A stretch of 64,000 bases of DNA from Nocardiopsis quinghaiensis. Lineage in GTDB: Bacteria; Actinomycetota; Actinomycetes; Streptosporangiales; Streptosporangiaceae. The position numbers and the translations under genes are program-made. This document shows, piece after piece, positions 16,396 through 24,916 of this stretch; position 1 is the first letter of the stretch; each line of letters opens with the position of its first letter. Location of the stretch: NCBI RefSeq assembly GCF_008638365.1, contig NZ_VWVU01000030.1, positions 1-64,000 of the forward strand, written 5' to 3'. Below the pieces are notes generated by a model. The model had not been told where the DNA came from and searched no databases. It saw only the letters and a program-made list of their open reading frames with translations.

Positions 16396-16960
16396 CTGCC
16401 CCGGGCCGACAACCGATCGGATCAAAGGTCCCCTGGGTCGTTAAGCAGCATCGACGCTTCTTGCCGCTCGAACGCGGGCGTTCAGCCAGATCAAAGACAC
16501 AGGCGAGGTGCCGAACGCTTCCAGGTCGCACCCATCCACCGCCCGCACGTGGGCGAAGCGCTACCGTGAACACGGCGAAGCGGGCATGGGCGACCGCTCG
16601 AGCCGCTCGCACCGCTCGCCCCGGCGCACCCCCGCCCGGTGCGAGCGCCGCGTCATCAAGCTCCGTGTCTTGCAACGGTGGGGGCCGGCCCGCATTGCCG
16701 GGCACCTGGGCATGCACACCTCCACCGTGCACCGGATCCTGACCGACAACGGGGCCTGCTACAAGTCCCGTGCCTGGCGCGAGGCGCTGGCCTCCCAGGG
16801 CATCAAGCACAAGCGCACCCGCCCCTACCGGCCCCAGACCAACGGCAAGGTCGAACGCTTCAATCGGACCCTGGCCGAGGAATGGGCCTACGCCCGCCCC
16901 TACACCTCAGAGGCCCAACGGCGGGAGGCGTTCACCGGATGGCTGTACCACTACAATCAC

Positions 16961-18344
16961 TGTGAGACTTGGGGTGGCTGGTCTGGGACTGGCCGGTCAG
17001 AGTAGATGTCGGCCGCTCCGGCCCAGGTCGTGACCCATACAATCGCTGGCCCCGCCTGGGTGCCCTTCGGTGGACTTGTCCGTCCTGGAGCCGGAGCGGC
17101 CGACGCCGCCCTGGCCCACCTCGGTGTCCTGATCAGGAGATTGCCCGACCGTCAAGTCGTGGCCCGCCACAGTGCTGCCCCGAAGTGACTTCCCCCAGGC
17201 CGACGCCGGCCGCAGGCGGCCGGACCGTGTTCCTGGACCAGGAAGGACTTCCGACCGCCGTGGCCATCGTCGCGCACAACCACCCGTTCGTCATCGGCGT
17301 GGACACCCACGCCCGCAACCACGGCCTGGCGGTCCTGACCGCCACCGGGCAGCAGGTCGACTCGGCCCGGTTCCCCACGAGCAAGGCGGGCATGGCCCGC
17401 GCGATCGCCTGGGCCGCCCGCCGCACCGGCGGCGACCTTGCCACCCTGTGGGTGATCGAGGGCACCGCCACCTACGGCGCCCAGCTCACCCGTGCTGTGG
17501 CCGGAGCCGGATACGAGGTCCTGGAGGCGCCGCGCATGAACGCCCGCGCCCACCGCGGGGCCGGCAAGTCCGACCCCTTGGACGCGCGCAGGATCGCCGA
17601 GGCCGCTTTGCCACTGGAGGAGAACCAACTGAGGCACCCGCGCCGCGGTGAGGGTGAACGCGCCGCACTGCGAGTGCTGGTCGCTGCCAGAGACCACATG
17701 ACCGGCGAGCGCACCGCGGCCGTCAACGCGCTCACCGCGCTCGTGCGGGCTGTGGACCTCGGTGCTGAGGCCCGACGCCCGCTGAGCAACCGGCAGATCG
17801 TCGAGATCTCCCGCTGGCGCACCCGCGAGGAGCCGCTGGCCGCCGCGATCTCCCGCGCCGAGGCGGTGCGTCTGGCCAGGCGGATCGTCGCTCTCGACGA
17901 AGAGCTCGCCACCAACCACGATTCGATCGAGACCCTGGTACGCGCCACCCCCGCGGCCAGGCTGCTGGACAAGACCGGAGTCGGGCCGATCACCGCAGCG
18001 GTCTGCCTGACCGCCTGGTCGCACCACGGCCGGGTGCGCTCAGAGGCTGCCTTCGCCTGCCTGGCCGGCGCGAACCCGGATTCCCGCATCGTCAGGCAAC
18101 ACGGTCCGCCACCGACTCAACAGGGGCGGCGACAGACGCCTGAACCGCGCCCTGCACATCGCGACCATCACCCGTATGACCCACGACCCCGCCACCCGCG
18201 AGTACGTTCAGCGGCGCCGCACTGAAGGGCGCACCACGAAAGAGATCCGACGCTGCCTCAAGCGCTACCTCGCCAGACAGATCTACCGGCACCTGAACGC
18301 AGCCCGCACCTCGCCGCTACCTACTTGACAGACATAGGAGAGTC
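16961..18344 (+). mobile_element. IS110-family element inserted in the IS481 transposase
   Basis: The boundaries are set by where the IS481 transposase frame stops and resumes; no target duplication is seen, as expected for IS110. The right end has TTGACAGACATAGGAG. The 265 bases before the transposase (16961-17225) are noncoding; in IS110 elements such an end encodes the bridge RNA that pairs with target and donor DNA. Length about 1.38 kb is normal for the family. Confidence 0.8.
17260..18328 (+). pseudogene. IS110-family DEDD transposase, frameshifted near the C-terminus
   Basis: Starts at GTG 17260, or 17226. The RuvC-like DEDD residues are present: VIGVDTH (Asp), WVIEGT (Glu) and KSDPLDARRIA (two Asp). 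The Tnp20 domain starts with LLDKTGVGPITAAV and reads to FACLAGANP. There one extra G at 18078-18079 shifts the frame: the expected continuation (IPASSGNTVRHRLNRGGDRR) is found one base later and runs to the TGA at 18326-18328. The catalytic Ser of this domain lies at or after the break, so as sequenced the recombinase should be inactive unless the extra base is an error. Confidence 0.82.
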
Positions 18345-18416
18345 CACCGGTTCCACACCGCACTCGGCGGCCCTCCCGCCTCACGTGTTACCAACCTGTC
18401 AGGTCAGTACAGCTAG

Positions 18417-18703
18417 GCATCTGGTTTTCATGCTCCTCTCGTCCACGCCCAAGGCTGGCGGTTCGCACCACACGTCAGCACGACTCCGGGAACTATCCTC
18501 TGAGAGGGGTACAGGTATTACCTACCGGTCAAGTTGGGATTTCTCTCTGTGGCACTGAAGTTTCGTATTCCTCTGGAAGCTTCGGAGGAAGCTGGTTATT
18601 CTGATATGCAGAACTTGTATAATTGCGGATTGCTCTTTGGTGATACGGGGCGACTGGGAAGTGCATGGAGTCGTAATCCCCGGCGTGAGAAGGGGGCTTG
18701 GTG
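18417..18703. promoter_or_regulatory. AT-richer leader with a possible promoter for the 529-aa gene
   Basis: GC falls sharply after the IS481 end. A TATAAT sits at 18618-18623, about 80 bases before the next gene, but the region 17 bases upstream is only a weak -35 match. No gene is seen in this 287-base stretch. Confidence 0.35.
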
Positions 18704-20293
18704 ATGGAGGCCGAAAAGCAAGAAATACTGAAGCGATTTGTGCTGCGCGCTCGAAGGATTGAGTCGCATTCTCTGGTGAAAAACTGGGATGAGCTTGTTT
18801 ATCACGCCCGAGGGGTGTGGAAGATTAGCATTAACGATTCCGGAAACTCGACCTTGGTTCGCCGCCTCCCGGAAAGCGAAGAGGTATTTGAATCATTGGC
18901 CGCTCGGGTTCGCCCTCTGATGTTGCAGAGCGAGTCGATCTACTACACCAAGGTAATCAATGCGGTCACAGTTCTCCTTGGGGAAGACAGAAAAAGCAAC
19001 CCCTACTGGAATGCCCTTCAGGAACTCAGGAAAAAATGGATGGAGGCTGAAGTTCGAGGCAATAAAATTAAGGGCTACGGTGTACAGATGTCTAGTGTCG
19101 ACGGATCAATTAAAACGAAGATGATCTCGGACACGGCGCTCGCAAATGCCTGGCTTTACACCGACCTCGTTCACTCCGATCTTGATGGTGGGGAAAGTGA
19201 ATCCCTCCTCTTCTCTCTCGAGGATCGGTATCAGGCAGGAGTCCATCTTTTTTCTCTGGTGGCTGTCTTGGCAGTTAAGACTCTTGCGTTGGTGAAGGTC
19301 CTTCACGACAGCGGGTATATCTTAATTCCCGAGTCTGCTTGGACCGAAGGGGTGGTGATTGAAAGTTCCGAAATTATAGAAACAGGAAAAGCTTACTTCG
19401 CGCCTGTGGGAACTGATGTCCCAGATATAGATCAACCCCTTTCCTTTGCAGATGACTGGAGCCAGGTGACGACTCCAAGCATGGCGAAGATGAATTCAGA
19501 AAACCATGTAAGGGTGTTTATGGAGAAGGAGTCCGGCGACAGTAAAACCAAAGAAGCAGTGATCCTTCGGCGATCCTTGGAGGGCGATGAGGTTTTTTGG
19601 GAAGTGCTCGTCGCCGATGGATCCGTATTCAAGTTCACGTTCGATCTGGACGATGAGGTGGTCGTCGGGGTTAAGTCGGCTCAGTGGAAAGGGTATGATG
19701 CTTCCACCGAGACAAGGCTTGCATGGTTCCGTCTCTTGCTGGAACTGAATGGCACTTCAAGAATCGTGTTCGAGACTCAAGGAGTGAGATTCGCCAGCGT
19801 GCACGTCCCATCATTCTCGGATTCTGAGGTGCAGCGACACAAAATCTGCGAGCAAGTTTACCTTGACCTTCTCGAGATTGAGCGTATCAAGGGAATTTCG
19901 TTCGCCGCGCCGAACCAGGCAATGAATAATTCACAGCGGGTGCAACTACGTCAGGCCAGGCTGCTGTGGCAAGGTCACATCGTGAACTATACCAACCGGC
20001 CGTTGGTAGTTGTAAAAGAGGATGGTGAGTCTCCTGCACTTATAGAAATCCCCGAAGGTGTGCTCTGTATAGGGGGTGTGGAAATTCCTATCCCTCGGAT
20101 CTATGTGTGCCATCCGGAAATGACCGTGTCCGATCAGGGAGACGCCCCTGATGTCGGTCCGGAAGCGAAAAAATATCTGATACTATCCCCAGATGATGAG
20201 ATGCTCCTCGCTTGGGCTCCAGATATCATGCAAGTTTCCACAAGCGAAGACCTAGTCCCTACCACCACATGGGACCTTCCAGGCATCAGTTAA
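18704..20293 (+). CDS. Unrecognised 529-aa protein in low-GC accessory DNA
   Basis: Starts at ATG 18704 with AAGGGGG about eight bases upstream; TTG and GTG codons just before are less likely. The codon use, with many A/T third positions, is unlike all neighbours and points to recent transfer. The N-terminal half is predicted helical (RFVLRARRIESHSLVKNWDE, FESLAARVRPLML) with a hydrophobic helix near residues 185-205. The C-terminal half looks beta-rich. No signal peptide, nucleotide-binding or nuclease motif is seen. Location between IS elements and a TIR gene makes a defence role possible, but this is guilt by association. I do not recognise the family. Confidence 0.75.
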   Translation: MEAEKQEILKRFVLRARRIESHSLVKNWDELVYHARGVWKISINDSGNSTLVRRLPESEEVFESLAARVRPLMLQSESIYYTKVINAVTVLLGEDRKSNPYWNALQELRKKWMEAEVRGNKIKGYGVQMSSVDGSIKTKMISDTALANAWLYTDLVHSDLDGGESESLLFSLEDRYQAGVHLFSLVAVLAVKTLALVKVLHDSGYILIPESAWTEGVVIESSEIIETGKAYFAPVGTDVPDIDQPLSFADDWSQVTTPSMAKMNSENHVRVFMEKESGDSKTKEAVILRRSLEGDEVFWEVLVADGSVFKFTFDLDDEVVVGVKSAQWKGYDASTETRLAWFRLLLELNGTSRIVFETQGVRFASVHVPSFSDSEVQRHKICEQVYLDLLEIERIKGISFAAPNQAMNNSQRVQLRQARLLWQGHIVNYTNRPLVVVKEDGESPALIEIPEGVLCIGGVEIPIPRIYVCHPEMTVSDQGDAPDVGPEAKKYLILSPDDEMLLAWAPDIMQVSTSEDLVPTTTWDLPGIS

Positions 20294-20870
20294 AAATAAT
20301 CGAGCGGTCGCGTGATACCTTCCATAGCCTTTACGTCTGATCCTGGAACTAGTGGTTGGCAGATGCGACATCGACAAGTAGCTTCGTCCGCGCGTCCTTT
20401 CGAACGGCAAGCCGATCAATGGCTATCTGGACATGGTCGACTGACTATCTCTCTGGTGCTTCGATTACTTCGCCAGAAAGCACAAGCGTCATGGCGGCGA
20501 GCGCTGAATCACTCGCCCACCCTCCTGGGGGATATAATGACGGGCATTTTTGAATGCATTCAGCTTGGGCTTGCGTTTAGTGTGAGCAACAGATACCGCT
20601 TCACGGACATTGCCGACACCGGTCTGAAAAAGACCATGGAGCTTTGACTGCAGTGCTTTCTGGAGCCCGAATGAGCGGACGAGGCGTGGGGTGACGTCTT
20701 CCCGAAGTGCTTGCTCAAGCACTCGGTAGTGCTTTGGAGTAAGTTGGTCGACGAGCGTGTCCAGAGGGTTTGTAAGTGCCTGCCCTGGCCTGGGGTTTCC
20801 TCAAGAGACCTATAATTCAGTTGCTTCGTATGCCCCAAAGCCGATGAATGGATACGGTTGGATATCGACG
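20294..20870. other. Decayed coding remnants on the minus strand
   Basis: There is no intact gene. On the minus strand, a protein-like frame from about 20790 to 20489 (LTNPLDTLVDQLTPKHYRVL, LVRSFGLQKALQSKLHGLFQ) has no start codon before GTG 20722 and is cut off by a stop next to the 18-bp repeat at 20785. A second minus-strand frame near 20500-20360 reads TLVLSGEVIEAPER, an in-frame TAG, then DHVQIAIDRLAVRKDARTKL. Both look like fragments of former genes of unknown family. Confidence 0.5.
20785..20802. repeat. 18-bp direct repeat, right copy
   Basis: Identical to 16378-16395. Here the sequence is not part of a hairpin. It lies exactly where a minus-strand coding remnant loses its N-terminal part, which suggests a recombination junction. 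Confidence 0.45.
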
Positions 20871-21719
20871 CTAGGACAAGAGCGCATCAGCGTCAACGGT
20901 GATTCCAGCGGCCTTAAGCTCGCCGAGGAGCCGTGTTTTCCACGCGCCTGCAGTGTCCAACGGATAGTAGGCGACGCCAGCGATGTCCGAGGGAAGCTCA
21001 AGTCCGTCCTGGTGGAGAATTGCTACTCGACGTCGGCCAAGTGTTCCCATCGCATAGCCAAGTTCGAGGACGACGTTCTGTCGTGCGCGCGGCCGAAGTT
21101 CTTCTCCTTCTTCATTAAGCTGACCGATGTCGTCGCCAGTCATGACAATCACTGCGAAGGTGGCGTTAGAGTTCTCACCGAGATGCTCCTCGAGCTTCTC
21201 AATCAGCGTTACGGCGCCGCCGCTGATCTGATCCGCCAGTACTACAGGCTCAATCCTTGTCGCGCGGCGTACGAGGTTCTCGACCTCCAGTCGGGGCGTT
21301 GTAGCTCGCCCATGGACAACGAAGATTGTTGCTGGTCCTGTGACCTCGGTGTCTGTGGACGTATCATCAGCGGGGCCCTCGTAGACATCGAGCGTATCAA
21401 GCACTCGTTGCAGCCGAGCTATCTTGGTTTCCATGTCAGACGCCAGTCCAGAAATGGTTACTTCTTCGGCCCCTTCAGTTCCGAGTGGAAATTTCAGACC
21501 AATTGCACTGACGTATTGATCCTTGGGTGTGGAGTCCAACCACCCCGTTTTCTCGAAAGCGCTCTCAAGGACGATCTCGTTCCGTTTGTCCCAGGTGTCG
21601 AAGGCAGTGCGAAAGACCGTAACGTCACTGGTGTCCTTACTGAGTGCGGTGCCTGCTTCAATCGCTTCTTGAACCTGTGCCCGGATTTGACTCTCTGGGA
21701 GACGGCGCTTGACTGTCAT
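20871..21719 (-). CDS. TIR-domain (Cap12/Pycsar-type) nucleotide-binding protein
   Basis: 282 aa from ATG 21719; an upstream in-frame ATG at 21773 has no better ribosome binding site. Residues 1-125 are a helical domain of unknown type. Residues 131-280 match the TIR_2 fold of Cap12 and Pycsar effectors: TIFVVHGR, LIEKLEEHL, FAVIVMTGDDIG, LRPRARQNVVLELGY (Glu219 is the likely catalytic residue), LPSDIAGVAYYPLD, GAWK and ELKAAG. TIR effectors of this type cleave NAD+ when triggered by cyclic nucleotides. No cyclase gene is next to it, so it is a stand-alone effector, part of an eroded system, or triggered another way. GC is below that of the core genes. Confidence 0.85.
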   Translation of the reverse strand: MTVKRRLPESQIRAQVQEAIEAGTALSKDTSDVTVFRTAFDTWDKRNEIVLESAFEKTGWLDSTPKDQYVSAIGLKFPLGTEGAEEVTISGLASDMETKIARLQRVLDTLDVYEGPADDTSTDTEVTGPATIFVVHGRATTPRLEVENLVRRATRIEPVVLADQISGGAVTLIEKLEEHLGENSNATFAVIVMTGDDIGQLNEEGEELRPRARQNVVLELGYAMGTLGRRRVAILHQDGLELPSDIAGVAYYPLDTAGAWKTRLLGELKAAGITVDADALLS

Positions 21720-22258
21720 GGGTCCATCTTTCCACGGCAGCAGGACTGGCAAGCGGTCTTTGATCAATGTCATCTCGGTTGTTGCGAAGGTCTCTGCTGT
21801 TCCTCAAGGGGTGCTGGAGGGACCGGCTCGGCTTCGGATCGCTCCCAGTGTCGGTAGCGCAGGGTAGTCACATGTTCGGAGGACTGGATTTCGGTCATGT
21901 GGATGATCGACGTGGCCAGTGATGGAGGAGTGCTCGATGTCTCGAGTGACTGGCTTGGTCACCCTGGTCGAGGGCTTCGGCGGGATCGGCCGTATGCGGC
22001 CGGTGGGGCGGCGGTGCCCGGGCCCTGGATGCCCTGCGCGACGGTGTCGGGGCGGCTGTGGGGCGTTGGTGGGCGGACACGGGCCGTCCCGGTCAGGAGC
22101 CGCCTGGGTCACGGGACGGCAAAATGCTCCGCGAGGTGGCCCTCCACCTGTACTGGACCTTGCACTGGGGAGCACACACGGAGCATTTCAGGCCCCGATC
22201 CAGACCCGGCGCCTCGTCTGTTCGACTCGCGCACCCCGTATGACCTGGGGTTTTGTGG
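21720..22258. other. Intergenic stretch between TIR gene and tRNA-Arg
   Basis: ORFs exist on both strands, but one plus-strand frame runs through the tRNA and none has a convincing start or family. GC rises from about 21830 back to the chromosomal level, so the right border of the foreign DNA probably lies near 21800-21900. No copy of the tRNA 3' end was found here. Confidence 0.45.
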
Positions 22259-22331
22259 CGCACCCGGCAGGATTCGAACCTGCGGCCATCGGATTAGAAG
22301 TCCGGTGCTCTATCCACTGAGCTACGGGTGC
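22259..22331 (-). tRNA. tRNA-Arg (anticodon TCT)
   Basis: On the minus strand a 73-nt cloverleaf runs from GCACCCG to its acceptor partner CGGGTGC plus discriminator G. The D-arm (TAGCTCAGTGGATAGAGCA), anticodon stem CCGGA/TCCGA-type with loop CTTCTAA (anticodon TCT, reading AGA) and the TPsiC arm (GGTTCGAATCC) are all present. CCA is not encoded. It faces the mobile region with its 3' end, a typical integration target. Confidence 0.96.
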
Positions 22332-22688
22332 TTGATTCAATTGTCGCCCGCCGTGGCGGGTTGCGACCACGTCGTTGCCCGTGGTGGCAGGGGGCGCTGC
22401 ATCACGGAGGCGGGGCGGTGCCGAAGGTGGTGCCTGCGGTCGGGGGTCCCGTGTCGTGGCGCCTGTGGCGTCTCGGGCAGACATTCTAGAGTATTGGCCC
22501 GATCTCGCCCACAGGCGGGCAAAGCCTCATCAACTACGGTGATCCGTAGTTGCTTCTCTTTACCACGCGCGTTCCACCAAATCGGTCGCTATGGTCCTCC
22601 CGCACCACGTTACCGGTGATTAACTCCTGGTGCGGTGCTGTGCCGCTGGCGTTTCGCGAAGTCCCGGCGGCTCGGGCGGCCCGGAGGG
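22332..22688. other. Intergenic region upstream of tRNA-Arg with a perfect hairpin
   Basis: No gene is seen. A 9-bp perfect inverted repeat with a 4-base loop lies at 22531-22552 and could be the terminator of the small minus-strand ORF that ends at 22689. The tRNA promoter should lie just right of 22331. Confidence 0.4.
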
Positions 22689-22745
22689 TCAGAACATCCA
22701 CCACTGACCTGCGAAGACCATCAGGGCGATCGTCACGGCCAGCAT
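22689..22745 (-). CDS. Possible 18-aa hydrophobic peptide
   Basis: The ORF starts at an ATG with AGGAGGTG about four to six bases upstream and encodes an 18-residue, almost wholly hydrophobic peptide (MLAVTIALMVFAGQWWMF), enough for one membrane helix. It is followed by a hairpin at 22531-22552. Very short membrane peptides act as subunits or regulators of transporters and other membrane proteins, or as toxins. It is divergent from cobD, and the shared upstream region holds an operator-like repeat. Confidence 0.45.
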   Translation of the reverse strand: MLAVTIALMVFAGQWWMF

Positions 22746-22772
22746 CCGACACCTCCTGGCGGGTGACTGATT

Positions 22773-22811
22773 GTTACTCTATGCGCATATATAACTACTA
22801 GAAGTAACAAA
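22773..22811. promoter_or_regulatory. AT-rich inverted repeat between small ORF and cobD
   Basis: TGTTACT and its complement AGTAACA flank about 24 bases that include the palindrome TATGCGCATA. In DNA of over 70 percent GC this AT-rich patch stands out as a divergent promoter with an operator. The regulator is unknown. Confidence 0.5.
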
Positions 22812-22858
22812 GATGGTGCGCTGTGATGAGGGTTCTCTGGCGCGGCTAACGTGGCCGC

Positions 22859-23746
22859 GTGCGATCTCTGGGACTGGTGGCTGGTTTTCTACTCGACAGG
22901 GCGGTGCCCGACCCGCGTCGGGGACACCCCGTGGCCCTGTACGGACGCGCCGCGGAGCGGTGGGAGAAGCTCGTCTACGGGGACTCCCGAGCGCGCGGAG
23001 CCCTGTTCGCGGCTGGGGCCGTGCTTCCCGTGGCGGGCACCGGCTCCCTGGTCCGGGGCGGCGCGGCGACGGCGGTCACGGCCTGGGCCGTGCTCGGCGG
23101 CGGCATGCTGTGCCGCGAGGCCGAGCGGATCGCCGCGGCACTGGAGGACGGCGACCTCGGGAGAGCACGCGAGCTTCTGCCGAACCTGTGTGGCAGGGAC
23201 CCCTCGGAACTCGACGAGGCGGGCATCGCCCGCGCGGTGGTCGAGTCGGTCGCCGAGAACACCTCCGACGCGGTGGTCGGCCCCCTGGTCTGGGGCGCTC
23301 TGGGCGGGGTGGCCGGGCTGGCGGGTTTTCGCGCGGTCAACACCCTCGACGCCATGGTCGGTCACCGCGACGAGCGCTATGAGCGGTTCGGCGCGGCCTC
23401 AGCGCGGTTGGACGACGTCGCCGGATGGGGTCCGGCGCGGCTGACCGCGATCCTGGCCGTCCTGGCCGCGCCGGTGGTGGACGGCGACGTCCGCGTGGCG
23501 TGGCGGGTGTGGCGGCGCGACGGCGACAGGCACCCCAGTCCGAACGCCGGGCAGTGCGAGGCCGCGTTCGCGGGCGCGCTCGGCAGGACCCTGGGCGGTG
23601 CCAACGTCTACCGGGGGCACCGGGAGCGCCGTCCCACGATGGGGGACGGGCCCGGGGCGCGGACGGCCGACATCCGCCGTGCCGTGCGCCTCGCACGGGC
23701 GGTCCACCTGGGAGCCCTGGCCGTGGCCGCGGCGGTGGCCCGATAA
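22859..23746 (+). CDS. cobD: Adenosylcobinamide-phosphate synthase CobD/CbiB
   Basis: 295 aa, GTG start. This inner-membrane enzyme attaches aminopropanol or its phosphate to adenosylcobyric acid late in cobalamin synthesis. Diagnostic stretches are visible: LLDRAVPDPRRGHPVALYGR near the N-terminus, AVVESVAENTSDAVVGPLVW, the FRAVNTLDAMVGHRDERYER segment and HPSPNAGQCEAAFAGAL. Several hydrophobic segments fit a membrane protein. It stands alone here; other cobalamin genes (bluB-cobT and cysG) lie 13-16 kb to the right. Confidence 0.93.
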   Translation: MRSLGLVAGFLLDRAVPDPRRGHPVALYGRAAERWEKLVYGDSRARGALFAAGAVLPVAGTGSLVRGGAATAVTAWAVLGGGMLCREAERIAAALEDGDLGRARELLPNLCGRDPSELDEAGIARAVVESVAENTSDAVVGPLVWGALGGVAGLAGFRAVNTLDAMVGHRDERYERFGAASARLDDVAGWGPARLTAILAVLAAPVVDGDVRVAWRVWRRDGDRHPSPNAGQCEAAFAGALGRTLGGANVYRGHRERRPTMGDGPGARTADIRRAVRLARAVHLGALAVAAAVAR

Positions 23747-23951
23747 GCGCCCAGCCGGTGGCCGGGACCACTTCGGACGCGGACAAGCGCGGGCAGGAGC
23801 GTGGTGACCGCAGGAGCCTGTGTCACTGGCCGGTCCGGCGGGGATTCGCGTAGCCCCCTCCGAAGCGCGGAACATGTCACTGAACTCGGTGGTCACCCCC
23901 GACGGAGCGGAGCTCCGCCGGGGAGAAGGCCTCGGGCCGATCCCGGGCCCG

Positions 23952-23987
23952 CCGCGTGCCCGAAGCGGGCCCGCCTCGGGCACGCGG
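23952..23987. terminator. 12-bp hairpin between convergent genes
   Basis: CCGCGTGCCCGA pairs perfectly with TCGGGCACGCGG around a 12-base loop. It lies between the cobD end and the end of the minus-strand membrane protein, and can serve as a bidirectional terminator. Confidence 0.6.
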
Positions 23988-24006
23988 GGTCGGGGTCGGG
24001 GCCGGC

Positions 24007-24516
24007 TCAGGCCAGGTTGCGCGCGTAGTTCACCTGTTGGTGGATCTGGCCCACCATGGCCGGGTGGGTCACCATGATCGACGTGCCGTAGTGCTGGCCG
24101 TGCCCCTGCACGGTGACCTGCACGTGCCCGGTGGTCTTCTGCTCCTTGACGAGGAGGAAGAGCAGCCCCAGCAGGCAGGTCCACCAGAAGACCAGGACCG
24201 TCACGATGATGGCCCAGGTGGGCGTGGACCGGTCGGTGCGGCTCATGTCGTTCACCGTCCACACCGTCCCCCTGATGGGGAAGCGTCCCATGGGGGTGAT
24301 CACGGTGTGCTGGGAGAACGCGATATCGCCGATGGTGCCGATGGGAGTGTCATCGCCGGCCGGGGGATAGGGCATCGCGGGCTGGTGGCCGCCGGTGGCG
24401 CCGTAGACCTCCATCGCGCCGCCCTGGTAGGGCTCGGGGGGAAGGCCCCATCCAGGGGTCCCACCGCTGGGCTGGTGCCACGGTTCGCCCGGGCCCGGGT
24501 TCGGATACTGGTTCAT
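24007..24516 (-). CDS. Membrane protein of a conserved actinobacterial family
   Basis: 169 aa. The N-terminal about 55 residues are Gly/Pro-rich (YPNPGPGEPW, PPEPYQGG). Then comes a conserved segment (IGDIAFSQHTVITPMGRFPIRGTVWTV) and one or two membrane helices (TWAIIVTVLVFWWTCLLGLLFLL), followed by KEQKTTGHVQVTV and a short C-terminal domain. This layout is widespread in actinomycetes without known function. It is convergent with cobD. Confidence 0.72.
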   Translation of the reverse strand: MNQYPNPGPGEPWHQPSGGTPGWGLPPEPYQGGAMEVYGATGGHQPAMPYPPAGDDTPIGTIGDIAFSQHTVITPMGRFPIRGTVWTVNDMSRTDRSTPTWAIIVTVLVFWWTCLLGLLFLLVKEQKTTGHVQVTVQGHGQHYGTSIMVTHPAMVGQIHQQVNYARNLA

Positions 24517-24916
24517 GCCGTGATTGTGTCAAAGCCTCATCCGCCCCAGGGCCCTCATCCGCCATCCGCCCCAGGGCCCTTATGCGCCCCGAAGGCACGC
24601 AGGAGCAGAGCCAGGCACGAGCCGGGACCGGGGCACCGACACCAGCGCCGATCCGCTTCCCGGTTCGGCCCGGCCGGGCCGGCGGCGGGGGAGAGGGCCG
24701 TGGCCGGATGTGGCCACTTCGGCGCCCCCCGTGTCGGCCCCCTCGCCGGTCGGGGCCCGGGATCCGGGCTGCGTGTGGCGCGGATCACTCCAAACCCCCG
24801 GTTTCGGCGGTACGCGCCCCGCCCGCCGCACAAAACATGAAACTCTTTCGCGATTTCCCTACTCGTACGTAGCATGCCGCTGATCCATCGCCCGCACCCC
24901 CAGGTGGTGACAGCTC
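24517..24916. other. 400-bp intergenic region with short direct repeats
   Basis: Near the left end CATCCGCCCCAGGGCCCT-like units occur in close succession (about 24538-24590). The part near 24835-24870 is AT-richer and probably holds the promoter of the acylase gene. No gene is seen. Confidence 0.4.

Larger units (their letters stand above)
16420..18416 (+). mobile_element. IS481-family element, decayed and interrupted by IS110
   Basis: The transposase frame from about 16508 has an HTH segment (WAKRYREHGEAGMGDRSSR, RIAGHLGMHTSTVHRI) that jumps straight to the late catalytic region (LTDNGACYKSRAW, RPYRPQTNGKVERFNRTL). Over 100 residues, including the first catalytic Asp, are thus deleted. The frame breaks after YHYNH at 16960 where an IS110 element is inserted, and resumes at 18345 with HRFHTALGGPPASRVTNLSG and a stop at 18414-18416. 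The right terminus probably lies at the stop codon; the left end near 16420 is approximate. The element cannot transpose on its own. Confidence 0.85.

Noticed and set aside
21919-22320. 133-codon plus-strand frame left of the tRNA
   Set aside because: It reads through the tRNA gene and has no similarity to known proteins.
16300-22331. tRNA-Arg as the integration site of the int-bearing element
   Set aside because: No second copy of the tRNA 3' end was found in the window. Only CCTGGGGTTT near 22245 resembles the 18-bp repeat, which is too short to rely on.
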